The translations under genes were made by a program, and so were the position numbers. Under the pieces are notes generated by a model. The model was not told where the DNA came from. It did not search any database and saw only the letters and a list, made by a program, of their open reading frames with translations. A stretch of 64,000 nt of DNA, from positions 248,001-312,000 of the forward strand of contig CBDEFQ010000010.1 of NCBI GenBank assembly GCA_965237485.1. Reading direction: 5' to 3'. Each line of letters starts with the position of its first letter. Position 1 is the stretch's first letter. Below, in pieces: positions 57,512 to 64,000 of the stretch. The DNA is from JAAELZ01 sp965237485 (lineage in GTDB: Bacteria; Pseudomonadota; Gammaproteobacteria; Arenicellales; Poriferihabitantaceae).

Positions 57512-58108
57512 AACCAATGGCACAAATGCTTGTTTAATACATGACCGCGAGTGATCCTTCCACGCTTTGACAAACCGTTGAACGCTGTCATAAGCCCCTC
57601 GATACCCTTGCAACTCAATCTCTTCATACAGTTGAACTGCATTACGTCTTTCTCGCACTGAGCGAGCTGCGTCCACTTCAAGCAAATTGATCAACTGAGG
57701 TTTGAACTTATCCAGCTTCGGACAGACTATTGGCACCGACCGCTGATATTCAGGTTCGCTTGGCGCGTTGTTTAAATATTTATAAATAGTGGTGCGTGAT
57801 AAATTGAATTCACACGACACCTCGCTTACTTTGCGATCTTCTACTAAACACAAACGTCGTATCTTGGTACATATAGGCATACAAATCACCTGACAGTTTC
57901 CTCGGATTAATGGCTCCGAGACAGTTAACAATAAAGGTGTTCAGTTTTGTACGCTGATCACCCACGAAACTGTTCATTTTTGCACGCTGTTCAACATTCT
58001 GAGTTAAGTTGACAATGGTTGACAGCATCTTTTAGCGTGACTAAAGCAATAATATGGTGGCGTGAATTATACCGATGAGCAGGCTAGGCCAAGCTAAGTT
58101 AAAGCTAT

Positions 58109-58954
58109 TCAATCTGCGTCAGCGGACGAGTTAAATACAACAGGAAACCAATCTTCACGTAAGCGTTCGCCTGACTGCTGATTTATCTCGGGGAAGTTGG
58201 GTGATGTTCTACCACCGCGGTCAAAGTAGCATGCATCGTCTCCAACTAACCTAAACGACAAGGTGCGGTTAGCACAGGGCAGCGTATTGGCGTACGCGCC
58301 ATGAATGGTGCGAAAATCAAAGGCAATGGCGTCCCCTGGTTGCATAGCCCATTGCCTGATTTCAAATTCGCCGTTATCAATATCAGGCATGTCCATAAAT
58401 TGCGCGTTATCATCATAAAAGCTTTCGTTGCTCGACCAACTGGTGGGGCGAATTTCTTTTGGCAATTGGTGGCTGCGGGTAGCAAGGCGCAAGGAAACTG
58501 ACTGTTCTCGGGCGTTGAGTGGTATCCAAAAGCTGACCGTTTGCATGCCGTTTACGCAATAATAAGGCATATCTTGGTGCCAAGGTGTGGGTACGGCCGA
58601 ATTGGCTTCCTTGTAGAGAAAATGGTCGTGGAAAAACTGCGCGGTGGAGGACTGCATTAAATTAGCGGCAATTTGCCCTAGTGGTGACTGAGTTACAAAC
58701 TCGGTGTATTCTTCAATGCGCTGCCAATTGCAGAAATCCTCTACAAATTGACCACTTTGGTTGTCTGCTTGATGAGTTAATGCTCGCTCGCTAGGATGGT
58801 CAATGTTGGTTTGCGCGCCTGTATTTAGAACTGAAACCCATTGGCTAAAAACACCGCTTAGTTTTACCACGCCTTCGGCTTGGAAGGTTTGAATGTCTTT
58901 AGCGCTTATCAGAGTAGCTGAATGTTTAGTCATCGAGTCGTTGCTTGTGTACAA
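58109..58954 (-). CDS. Phytanoyl-CoA dioxygenase (PhyH) family protein
   Basis: An Fe(II)/2-oxoglutarate oxygenase, intact. The HxD iron motif is in TPWHQDMPYY and the distal His in FRTIHGAYAN. The end LREDWFPVVF is typical of bacterial members. The frame opens with a TTG at 58954; the ATG at 58933 (MTKHSATLISAK) is the likelier start. The substrate is unknown; relatives hydroxylate small metabolites or amino acids. It is divergent from a peptide deformylase gene across a long palindrome. Confidence 0.85.
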   Translation of the reverse strand: MYTSNDSMTKHSATLISAKDIQTFQAEGVVKLSGVFSQWVSVLNTGAQTNIDHPSERALTHQADNQSGQFVEDFCNWQRIEEYTEFVTQSPLGQIAANLMQSSTAQFFHDHFLYKEANSAVPTPWHQDMPYYCVNGMQTVSFWIPLNAREQSVSLRLATRSHQLPKEIRPTSWSSNESFYDDNAQFMDMPDIDNGEFEIRQWAMQPGDAIAFDFRTIHGAYANTLPCANRTLSFRLVGDDACYFDRGGRTSPNFPEINQQSGERLREDWFPVVFNSSADAD

Positions 58955-58956
58955 TC

Positions 58957-59012
58957 AGTACTCTTTCAAGATAATATTGCCTAATTCAGCAATATTATCT
59001 TGAAAGTGTACT
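58957..59012. promoter_or_regulatory. 24-bp palindrome between PhyH and def-like genes
   Basis: Arms 58957-58980 and 58989-59012 (core CTTTCAAGATAATATTGC) are complementary over 24 bp with a single mismatch around an 8-base centre. It occupies the entire divergent promoter region. It may be an operator, a hairpin affecting translation of either gene, or a small palindromic element. Confidence 0.7.
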
Positions 59013-59039
59013 AGTGGTTAACTAACAAAAAAAGATAGT

Positions 59040-59615
59040 ATGGCAATTCGCGAAATTTTACAAATCGGCCACCCACTATTGGCAAGCCGCGTAAGCGAGG
59101 TGGAGTTAGGTGATATAAGTTCGCCTGAGGCGCAAGGATGGATTGACGACATGATCGATACCATGCGTGATGCCAATGGCGCGGGCATCGCCGCAAATCA
59201 AATTGGCATACCGCATAGAATATTTGTGATAGAGGTGGGCGATAACCCGAGATACCCCTATAAACCCGCAGTTCCGCTTACTATCGCAATCAACCCCACG
59301 ATTGAATTTTTGAGTGATGAAACCTTTGAATCAAACGAGGGCTGTCTGTCAGTGCCGAAAATGCACGCTTCGGTTGACCGCCATGTAGAAATTGCGGTTA
59401 CATTTTATGACAGAGAAGGTAACTTACAATCTCACGAGGTGCGCGGTTATTCTGCCTGCACATGGCAGCACGAATACGATCACTTGGACGGCATCTTATT
59501 TCCCAATCGCGTCACTGACATGCATTCGTTCTGTTCTTGGTCCATGTTTAAGGAATACCGCCAAGCAGACTTTGCTAAACAGGTGGAGGCCCTAGTTGAA
59601 AAATGGGGCGCTTAA
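59040..59615 (+). CDS. Peptide deformylase-family protein
   Basis: Peptide deformylases remove the N-formyl group from nascent proteins. The three motifs are present: GAGIAANQIG (motif I), EGCLSVP (motif II) and QHEYDHLDG (motif III, metal-binding). 191 residues, slightly longer than E. coli Def. Since no fmt or other translation gene is adjacent and it sits beside a PhyH gene, this may be a second, accessory deformylase. Intact. Confidence 0.9.
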   Translation: MAIREILQIGHPLLASRVSEVELGDISSPEAQGWIDDMIDTMRDANGAGIAANQIGIPHRIFVIEVGDNPRYPYKPAVPLTIAINPTIEFLSDETFESNEGCLSVPKMHASVDRHVEIAVTFYDREGNLQSHEVRGYSACTWQHEYDHLDGILFPNRVTDMHSFCSWSMFKEYRQADFAKQVEALVEKWGA

Positions 59616-59732
59616 GCTTTAAAACCGACAATCATGGTATTAAAGATTAGAGACAACGGCGATGTCGCGGGCCAATACTACAGAGGTATGGTTGCAGAAT
59701 ATAAAATCTGATTTCGAGTCTAGTTTTGCGTT

Positions 59733-59780
59733 GGGCTTACCTGTTTCTAGCTGCGCTAGCTATTAGCCGACAAGCCCCTT
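59733..59780. repeat. Short palindromic (MITE-like) element or shared terminator
   Basis: It starts GGGCTTACCTG and ends CCGACAAGCCCC, with TAGCTGCGCTAGCTA in the centre. The ends resemble the IS5c terminal repeat. It lies between the convergent def-like and CBS genes, so it could also end transcription in both directions. Confidence 0.45.
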
Positions 59781-59786
59781 AGGTAT

Positions 59787-60215
59787 TTACGAGTAAATAT
59801 AACTCTGAAGCTGCTGGATCTCATAGTCTTGTTGTCGAATCACCTCCTTGACAACGTCACCGATAGAAATAATACCGCGCAATTCATCCTCCCGCATTAC
59901 GGGAAGATGACGTAAATGTTTGGCAGACATGATCGCCATGCATTCGCTGATGGGAGTGTCTTCCTTAACTACCAATACCTTACTGGTCATAATATCACTG
60001 ACTAGTGTGTCATCGGCAGATTTGCGCAGCAAGGTTAGCTTGCACATGCAATCGCGCTCAGAAATGATGCCGGCCAATTTATTGTCTTCTAATACCACTA
60101 GGGCACCGATTCCGATCTGTTCCATCGTCTCAATCGCACTATAGACACTATGTGCTACATCGGCAGTCTTAACGTCGCTGCCCTTTATAGTTAGTATGTC
60201 TTTTACAACTCGCAT
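59787..60215 (-). CDS. CBS-domain protein
   Basis: 142 residues made of two CBS domains in tandem (about 5-65 with VVLEDNKLAGIISERDCMCKL, and about 70-130 with LRHLPVMREDELRGIISIGDVVKEVI). Such stand-alone pairs bind adenine nucleotides and act as energy sensors. No fused effector domain and no obvious partner gene. Intact. Confidence 0.88.
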   Translation of the reverse strand: MRVVKDILTIKGSDVKTADVAHSVYSAIETMEQIGIGALVVLEDNKLAGIISERDCMCKLTLLRKSADDTLVSDIMTSKVLVVKEDTPISECMAIMSAKHLRHLPVMREDELRGIISIGDVVKEVIRQQDYEIQQLQSYIYS

Positions 60216-60466
60216 ATCTTTCCCTCAAATTAGTTTCGGTAGCAAAATTCGGCGCGCTAAACAGTCTTATGCTTGCTGAACGCCACAGTATTCATCTGAT
60301 AAGTATATAACAAATGGTTGAAGTTTGGTTTTTGAGTCTTTGTTCTGGTGTGGCCTCTATAGAAAAAGGGCCGGATTGGTAAGTTTTGGAGTATGCTTTA
60401 AGGGTTCGTCCGCTAGTAACTTGCGTAGCTATAAAGCGGCAATTTTCAGGGTAGTTGCACATTTTC

Positions 60467-61516
60467 CTACGCAGCCAATAATACTTCTTTTTGTGGGTTC
60501 AGCGCAACCGCACCACAAGGCCGCCAATTTCGGGTTTGGCCAGACCACCGATTAGGTTTTGCTGCTTTAGCTTCCTGATAAACAACTTCTCGTTTTGCTA
60601 ATAGGGCACTATCTTCACCGCGATAACGCTGGCCAGGTGTAACGTAGCGTATAGCACTGTGACGATGTTCTTCGTTATACCATTGCATAAACTTACCCAC
60701 CCATTGGCGGGCGGCCTCTAAGCTATCGAAGCCTTGAGAAGGCCACGCAGGGCAATACTTTACCGTTCTAAACATGGATTCAATATAAGCGTTGTCATTG
60801 CTTACTCTTGGCCTTGAGTAAGAGGGCTTTATTCCTAATGCTTCTAACTTCGCTCTCATTGTGAACGATTTCATTGGGCTGCCATTATCACTGTGTAAGA
60901 CGGGCATGCCATCGCAGCTGGCCACTTTTAGAGCCGCCTGAGACATCAACTGCGCACCTAATTCACCGCTTTCAACAGGATGTACTTCCCAGTGAACGCC
61001 ATAGCGACTGTAAAGGTCTTCTACCATGTACAGGTAATAATGCTTGCCAATAGTACGCGTCGCCAAATAGGTGATATCCCACATCCACACAGCATTAGGT
61101 TTTAGCGCTATATGAGTATCGGGTGTTCGGGACTGCTTTTGTTTGGCGCGGCCGCGGTGCTTCAATTGCCCATGCGCCTTGAGAACTCGATAAAAGCTAG
61201 ACTCGCTGGCCACATAAATACCTTTGTCAGCCAACTGCGGTACTATTTGCGACGGCGGCAAATGATTGTATGCCGATTCATTACATATCGATAAAATGTG
61301 TTGCTGCTCTTGCTCGCTTAGTTTATTGCCAGGGACTGGCTTTTCTACCAAAGGACGTTGATCACTGCGGATACTATCTTCTCCTTTTGGCTTCCAACGT
61401 CTAAGCGTAGACTCGGCAAGGCCAACCAACTCACAAGCACTTGAACGCTTTGAACCTGCGTCTACTGCTTCATTAACATCATTGATTACTTTAATGCGCG
61501 TCTGAGTCGTAATCAT
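60467..61516 (-). CDS. IS3-family transposase OrfB (IS3a copy 2)
   Basis: Essentially identical to the OrfB of copy 1, with the same Asp, Asp and Glu motifs (WMWDITYL, LHSDNGSP, YIESMFRTVK). The start is the ATG at 61516, overlapping the orfA stop. Intact. Confidence 0.93.
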   Translation of the reverse strand: MITTQTRIKVINDVNEAVDAGSKRSSACELVGLAESTLRRWKPKGEDSIRSDQRPLVEKPVPGNKLSEQEQQHILSICNESAYNHLPPSQIVPQLADKGIYVASESSFYRVLKAHGQLKHRGRAKQKQSRTPDTHIALKPNAVWMWDITYLATRTIGKHYYLYMVEDLYSRYGVHWEVHPVESGELGAQLMSQAALKVASCDGMPVLHSDNGSPMKSFTMRAKLEALGIKPSYSRPRVSNDNAYIESMFRTVKYCPAWPSQGFDSLEAARQWVGKFMQWYNEEHRHSAIRYVTPGQRYRGEDSALLAKREVVYQEAKAAKPNRWSGQTRNWRPCGAVALNPQKEVLLAA

Positions 61517-62004
61517 ACTTCCTCGTCCTCCCAAAGCGCCTGAAACTTTTTTTGTAATACTAATAATGCGGCCGTTTCAGCCAAGGCTTTATCTTTGCGG
61601 CGCAGCTGGGTTTCTAGCTTCTTCTTGTCTTTTTTTAACGCACGTATTTCATCGCGCGCAACTTTAGGGCTAATGAGAGCCTCATCAACACCATTAATAC
61701 AAGCTTCTCGCCATTGCGTTATTTGAGTAGGGTATAGGCCTTTCTCTCGGCAATACGCAGATAATTCTTGTTCATTCATCGCAGCAGTTTCAAGAACTAC
61801 GGTGAACTTAGTTTGGCAATCCCACTGATTAGATGAATCACTATTAGGCATTAAAACTCCTGATCGTCTGGCTTTATTTCGCCAATCATACAAGGTTTGA
61901 ACACTGATTCCTTCTTCTCTAGATATTTCTGCGAAGGACTGACTATTTGATGATAATAATTTAGATAAAACAGCTTCTCTTCGTTCTACGCTATATTTCG
62001 GCAT
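61513..62004 (-). CDS. IS3-family OrfA (IS3a copy 2)
   Basis: 163 residues, with a helix-turn-helix and a C-terminal coiled coil as in copy 1. The only difference seen is Glu for Lys near the end (WEDEEV). Intact. Confidence 0.92.
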   Translation of the reverse strand: MPKYSVERREAVLSKLLSSNSQSFAEISREEGISVQTLYDWRNKARRSGVLMPNSDSSNQWDCQTKFTVVLETAAMNEQELSAYCREKGLYPTQITQWREACINGVDEALISPKVARDEIRALKKDKKKLETQLRRKDKALAETAALLVLQKKFQALWEDEEV

Positions 62005-62140
62005 GAGTATTTCTCCGCCGCCCCTTGTGAATTAAAATGTGTGCAACTACCCTGACGTCTGGGGAAAGTGCTGCTGTCGCAGCAGCAAAACTAATTATCC
62101 GACAAGCCCCTTAATTAATGAACTATGTAAGAACGTTTCT

Positions 62141-62630
62141 ATGCCACTGCAAAATTTAGCCTTTAACAAAGTAGAACAAGCACTAAAACCCTGGCCGAAA
62201 GCTAGTTTAGCGCACCTTCCAACCCCTCTCGATTCACTAAGGCATTTCTCGTCAAATTTTCCAGGTTATTTACTTAAAACGAGATGACTGTACTGGGCTT
62301 GCAATGGGTGGCAACAAAGCCAGACAACTTGAATATTAATTAGGCCATGCACTTGAACAAAACTGCGATGTAATCGTAAGCACCGGCGCGGTGCAATCTA
62401 ACTATATGCGCCAACTTGCAGCGGCGTCAGCGAAATTGGGATTAGAGTGCCATATCCAACACCCCAGCGAAGCGTACTTAAATTCAGGCAATGTATTATT
62501 GGATAAATTATTTGGAGCGACAATTCACCACTACGAAGAAGGAGAGAATGAATTTGGCGCAGACAATCAATTGGCATTGATTGCGAAAACTCTAAAACAA
62601 GAAGGTAAGAAACCGTATATCGTACCTTAA
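62141..62630 (+). pseudogene. D-cysteine desulfhydrase/ACC deaminase-like remnant
   Basis: The ATG at 62141 begins MPLQNLAFNKVEQALKPWP, then LAHLPTPLDSLRHF. A one-base shift near 62275 leads to KRDDCTGLAMGGNKARQLEY, with the PLP lysine in GGNKARQ. A TAA stop follows, then LGHALEQNCDVIVSTGAVQSNYMRQ in the same frame. The sequence loses homology after KKPYIVP at 62630, so it is 3'-truncated too. The family makes pyruvate, ammonia and sulfide from D-cysteine. Three lesions mark an older pseudogene. Confidence 0.85.
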
Positions 62631-62809
62631 GCACCCGTAGAAACCCCACATAAGGTGATGTCTAGGCTGTTTAGTGCTCATTGAATAGTTTTTGGAGTTC
62701 ATGCTGGTAGAAAAGCCTATTGCAACCTAAACTAGCTGAGATTGCTCACTAAGAAATAATACCCAAGCTATTAAGTACTTGTAGAACTGGGTTTCTTATA
62801 AATTCAATC
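62631..62809. other. Non-coding decay between two gene remnants
   Basis: About 180 bp between the desulfhydrase remnant and the chemoreceptor fragment. No start codon, promoter or repeat is apparent. Confidence 0.4.
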
Positions 62810-63035
62810 TGAACTTAATTCCATTGCTAGGAATAAAAAAACATTTACTCGGCTTTCTTTAGACCAGAAAATATTTGCCTTGATTGTCATCGAGGTTGTT
62901 GACTTTTGCATTATTACTATGGTGGCGGCATCTCAAGTAAAGAGTGTCGGAGAGCAGGTTGAACAAATTGCTGAAGTTGCTCTACCCTTGCATATATCGA
63001 TCGAAAATATGATTACGCAACATTGGGTATGGACT
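62810..63035 (+). pseudogene. Chemoreceptor N-terminal fragment cut by IS256b
   Basis: A plus-strand frame reads LSLDQKIFALIVIEVVDF through MVAASQVKSVGEQVEQIAEV to LPLHISIENMITQHW, then meets IS256b. A first transmembrane helix followed by a periplasmic coiled segment fits the N-terminus of a methyl-accepting chemotaxis protein or HAMP sensor. No ATG is evident. The rest is not in the window. Confidence 0.5.
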
Positions 63036-64000
63036 TTTTGTCTAGCAAGTTGACTCATTGTCGTTCCACACGATATATCGATGATTAGCATTAGCCCATT
63101 CGTCGTCAATTTCAATCAGAATGGCACTGACTAATCGTAACCAAGCCTCTCGGTTAGGAAAGACTCTGACCAAGCGGGTTCGCCGCTTAAGTTCTTGTTG
63201 AACCGTCCGTTCAATGCGGTTGGAGGTTCGCATTTTCTTTTGGTGTCTATCTGGCAAGGCAAACACATTTAACCCTTCAGGCACATTGTTTTCTAGCCAC
63301 TGCGCCAAGTGAGCATGCTTTTCCTGGTACTGGCTCACAAGGACTTTTAGATTAACCTGAGCAGCTGCCCTATTGGGTGCATTCCAAACACTACGCAGCT
63401 CACCACCAATGCGCTGCTTGATCTTGTGATTGGGGGCATGATGCATTGCATTCTGCGCCAGATGAAACTGGCAACGCTGCCAAGGTATACCTGGGAACAC
63501 TGCCTTTCTAGCGGCTTTTAAGCCACGGTGATCATCACTGACAATAAACTCAATACCATGTATGCCCCGGTCAACCAAGCCTTTGAGGAACTCTCGCCAG
63601 TTAACCTCGGCTTCATTAAGTGCCATTGCCGTTCCTAATACGCAACGCCGTCCACAAGGCAATACACCCACCGCACTCAACACCGCCATATCAATCACTT
63701 GGTGGCCCTCACGCACCTTTTCATAACGCGCATCAAGGATTAGGTAAGAGACTTTACCCAACGGACGATCACGCCAGACTTTTAACGCCTCATCCATGCT
63801 CTGGTTAGCCCGTGAGACCGGTGTAGAGGAGATGCTTTCAATACCCATGCTCTGCATGACTTTTTCGACTCGGCGCGTGCTAACGCCCGTCACGTACATT
63901 TCAGCAACGGTCAGCAGCATCGCACGTTGGCTGCGTAAGCCGCGTTCTAGCGATTGAGGGTAAAAAGGTTCATCAACGTGTTGAGCGGTCTTTGGGATAC
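63028..64000 (-). mobile_element. IS256b (IS256 family), runs off the window
   Basis: The left end lies near 63028, where chemoreceptor homology stops (GGGTATGGACTTTTTGTC). The transposase frame continues to the window edge. Only one end is visible, so repeats and target duplication cannot be checked. Confidence 0.75.
63042..63999 (-). CDS. IS256-family transposase (IS256b), N-terminus outside window
   Basis: The frame is open from the window edge (IPKTAQHVDEPFYPQSLERG) to the stop at 63042. ILDARYEKVREGH carries the first Asp, FIVSDDHRGLKAARKAVFPG the second, and RTSNRIERTVQQELKRRTRLV the Glu. WQRCQFHLAQNAM is the family signature. It is distinct from IS256a in sequence. The visible part has no lesion. 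Confidence 0.88.
   Translation of the reverse strand, partial: IPKTAQHVDEPFYPQSLERGLRSQRAMLLTVAEMYVTGVSTRRVEKVMQSMGIESISSTPVSRANQSMDEALKVWRDRPLGKVSYLILDARYEKVREGHQVIDMAVLSAVGVLPCGRRCVLGTAMALNEAEVNWREFLKGLVDRGIHGIEFIVSDDHRGLKAARKAVFPGIPWQRCQFHLAQNAMHHAPNHKIKQRIGGELRSVWNAPNRAAAQVNLKVLVSQYQEKHAHLAQWLENNVPEGLNVFALPDRHQKKMRTSNRIERTVQQELKRRTRLVRVFPNREAWLRLVSAILIEIDDEWANANHRYIVWNDNESTC

Larger units (their letters stand above)
54975..57931 (-). pseudogene. istA: IstA of IS21a copy 2, split by IS256a plus nonsense codon
   Basis: The N-terminal part (57931 to 57512) and remainder (56113 downward) join at a CATTGGTT duplication. The catalytic motifs are standard (FDWSHEQ, YDHPKTIV, GWEKGQVERQ). In HYDRNQYSVP the Gln codon has become TAA near 55488, separating the C-terminal part that ends at 54975. 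The T-run near 55598 has the full three bases that copy 1 lacks. Confidence 0.9.
54092..57996 (-). mobile_element. IS21a copy 2, carrying IS256a
   Basis: Both terminal repeats are present: TGTCAATCAGCGTTTAAAAC at 54092 and, reversed from 57996, TGTTGAACAGCGTGCAAAAA. It is inserted downstream of the ssrA terminator. No clear target duplication (flanks GTAGAG and TTCTGA). istA holds IS256a and a nonsense codon, and istB has a nonsense codon. Confidence 0.92.
60437..62064 (-). mobile_element. IS3a copy 2, complete
   Basis: 1628 bp, the same length as copy 1. Flanked by a 4-bp duplication AAAG (60433-60436 and 62065-62068). It sits inside a short MITE-like palindrome. Confidence 0.95.
60398..62114. 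mobile_element. MITE-like element (about 85 bp) carrying IS3a copy 2
   Basis: TTAA at 60398-60401 and 62111-62114 flank inverted ends GGGTTCGTCCGCTAGTAA and, reversed, GGGGCTTGTCGGATAATT. A central TGCTGCTGTCGCAGCAGCA hairpin lies at 62068-62086. Taking out IS3a and one AAAG leaves a short, non-coding, palindromic unit. The ends match IS5c (CGGGCTTGTCGGATAATT), which suggests trans mobilisation. Confidence 0.55.

Noticed and set aside
59634..59711. A 25-codon frame (MVLKIRDNGDVAGQYYRG...) after the deformylase gene
   Set aside because: Too short, no family and no good ribosome binding site; it may be a chance frame.
1..64000. Defence system, biosynthetic cluster or other novel multigene system
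   Set aside because: Apart from IS elements the genes are housekeeping or single metabolic genes; no clustered unknown genes, toxin-antitoxin pair, reverse transcriptase or CRISPR-cas gene was seen.

Overview
The window is a piece of gammaproteobacterial chromosome. Three things point that way: the rimP-nusA-infB and rpsP-rimM-trmD-rplS gene orders, the hfq-hflX pair, and a tmRNA whose tag reads ANDDNYALAA. Housekeeping genes are intact, but about 29 kb of the 64 kb is insertion sequence (IS). At least nine IS types occur, many in several near-identical copies and several nested in one another. Numerous metabolic genes are freshly broken. This looks like a genome early in IS expansion and decay, as in recently host-restricted or bottlenecked lineages. 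No specific genus can be named. IS names used here (ISa, IS21a, IS21b, IS3a, IS3b, IS5a, IS5c, IS4x, IS256a, IS256b) are local labels.

Layout. 1-2770: infB (5' part), nusA and rimP, all leftward, with a promoter and a leader hairpin. 2776-9842: an unbroken IS pile (truncated ISa, IS21a, IS5a carrying IS3a, IS5c). 9844-17932: metF pseudogene, a DUF934 gene, maeB, tdh, kbl pseudogene, a divergent Lrp-type regulator and an SDR pseudogene. 18016-25291: ISa, IS4x, a PhyH-family gene split by ISa, and IS21b. 25361-37400: aspartate aminotransferase, an FAD oxidoreductase, hflX, and the hfq locus, which is blown apart by five IS insertions. 37738-47437: a pilin-like gene, an LplT-Aas-like fusion, xerD, a TPR-like secreted protein, then the leftward rpsO-pnp-rpsP-rimM-trmD-rplS cluster. 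47437-54072: ISa, a possible IS200/IS605 end, a lipoprotein-like frame with an amber codon, acetoacetyl-CoA synthetase, an M24 peptidase and ssrA. 54092-64000: IS21a carrying IS256a, an intact PhyH gene divergent from a peptide deformylase across a 24-bp palindrome, a CBS protein, a MITE-like element carrying IS3a, two gene remnants and an IS256-type element running off the edge.

The strongest observation is at hfq. Removing IS21b (with IS3b and IS5a nested inside it), together with one copy of its ACAAT target duplication, restores an exact 270-nt, 89-codon hfq frame. A separate IS4x sits at the hfq start codon with an ATGGT duplication, and another IS5a lies just upstream. Target duplications are intact at all five insertions, so the events are recent. 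Several pseudogenes carry single-base indels, some in short homopolymers; consensus error should be excluded for those. The IS insertions and the metF duplication do not look like such errors.
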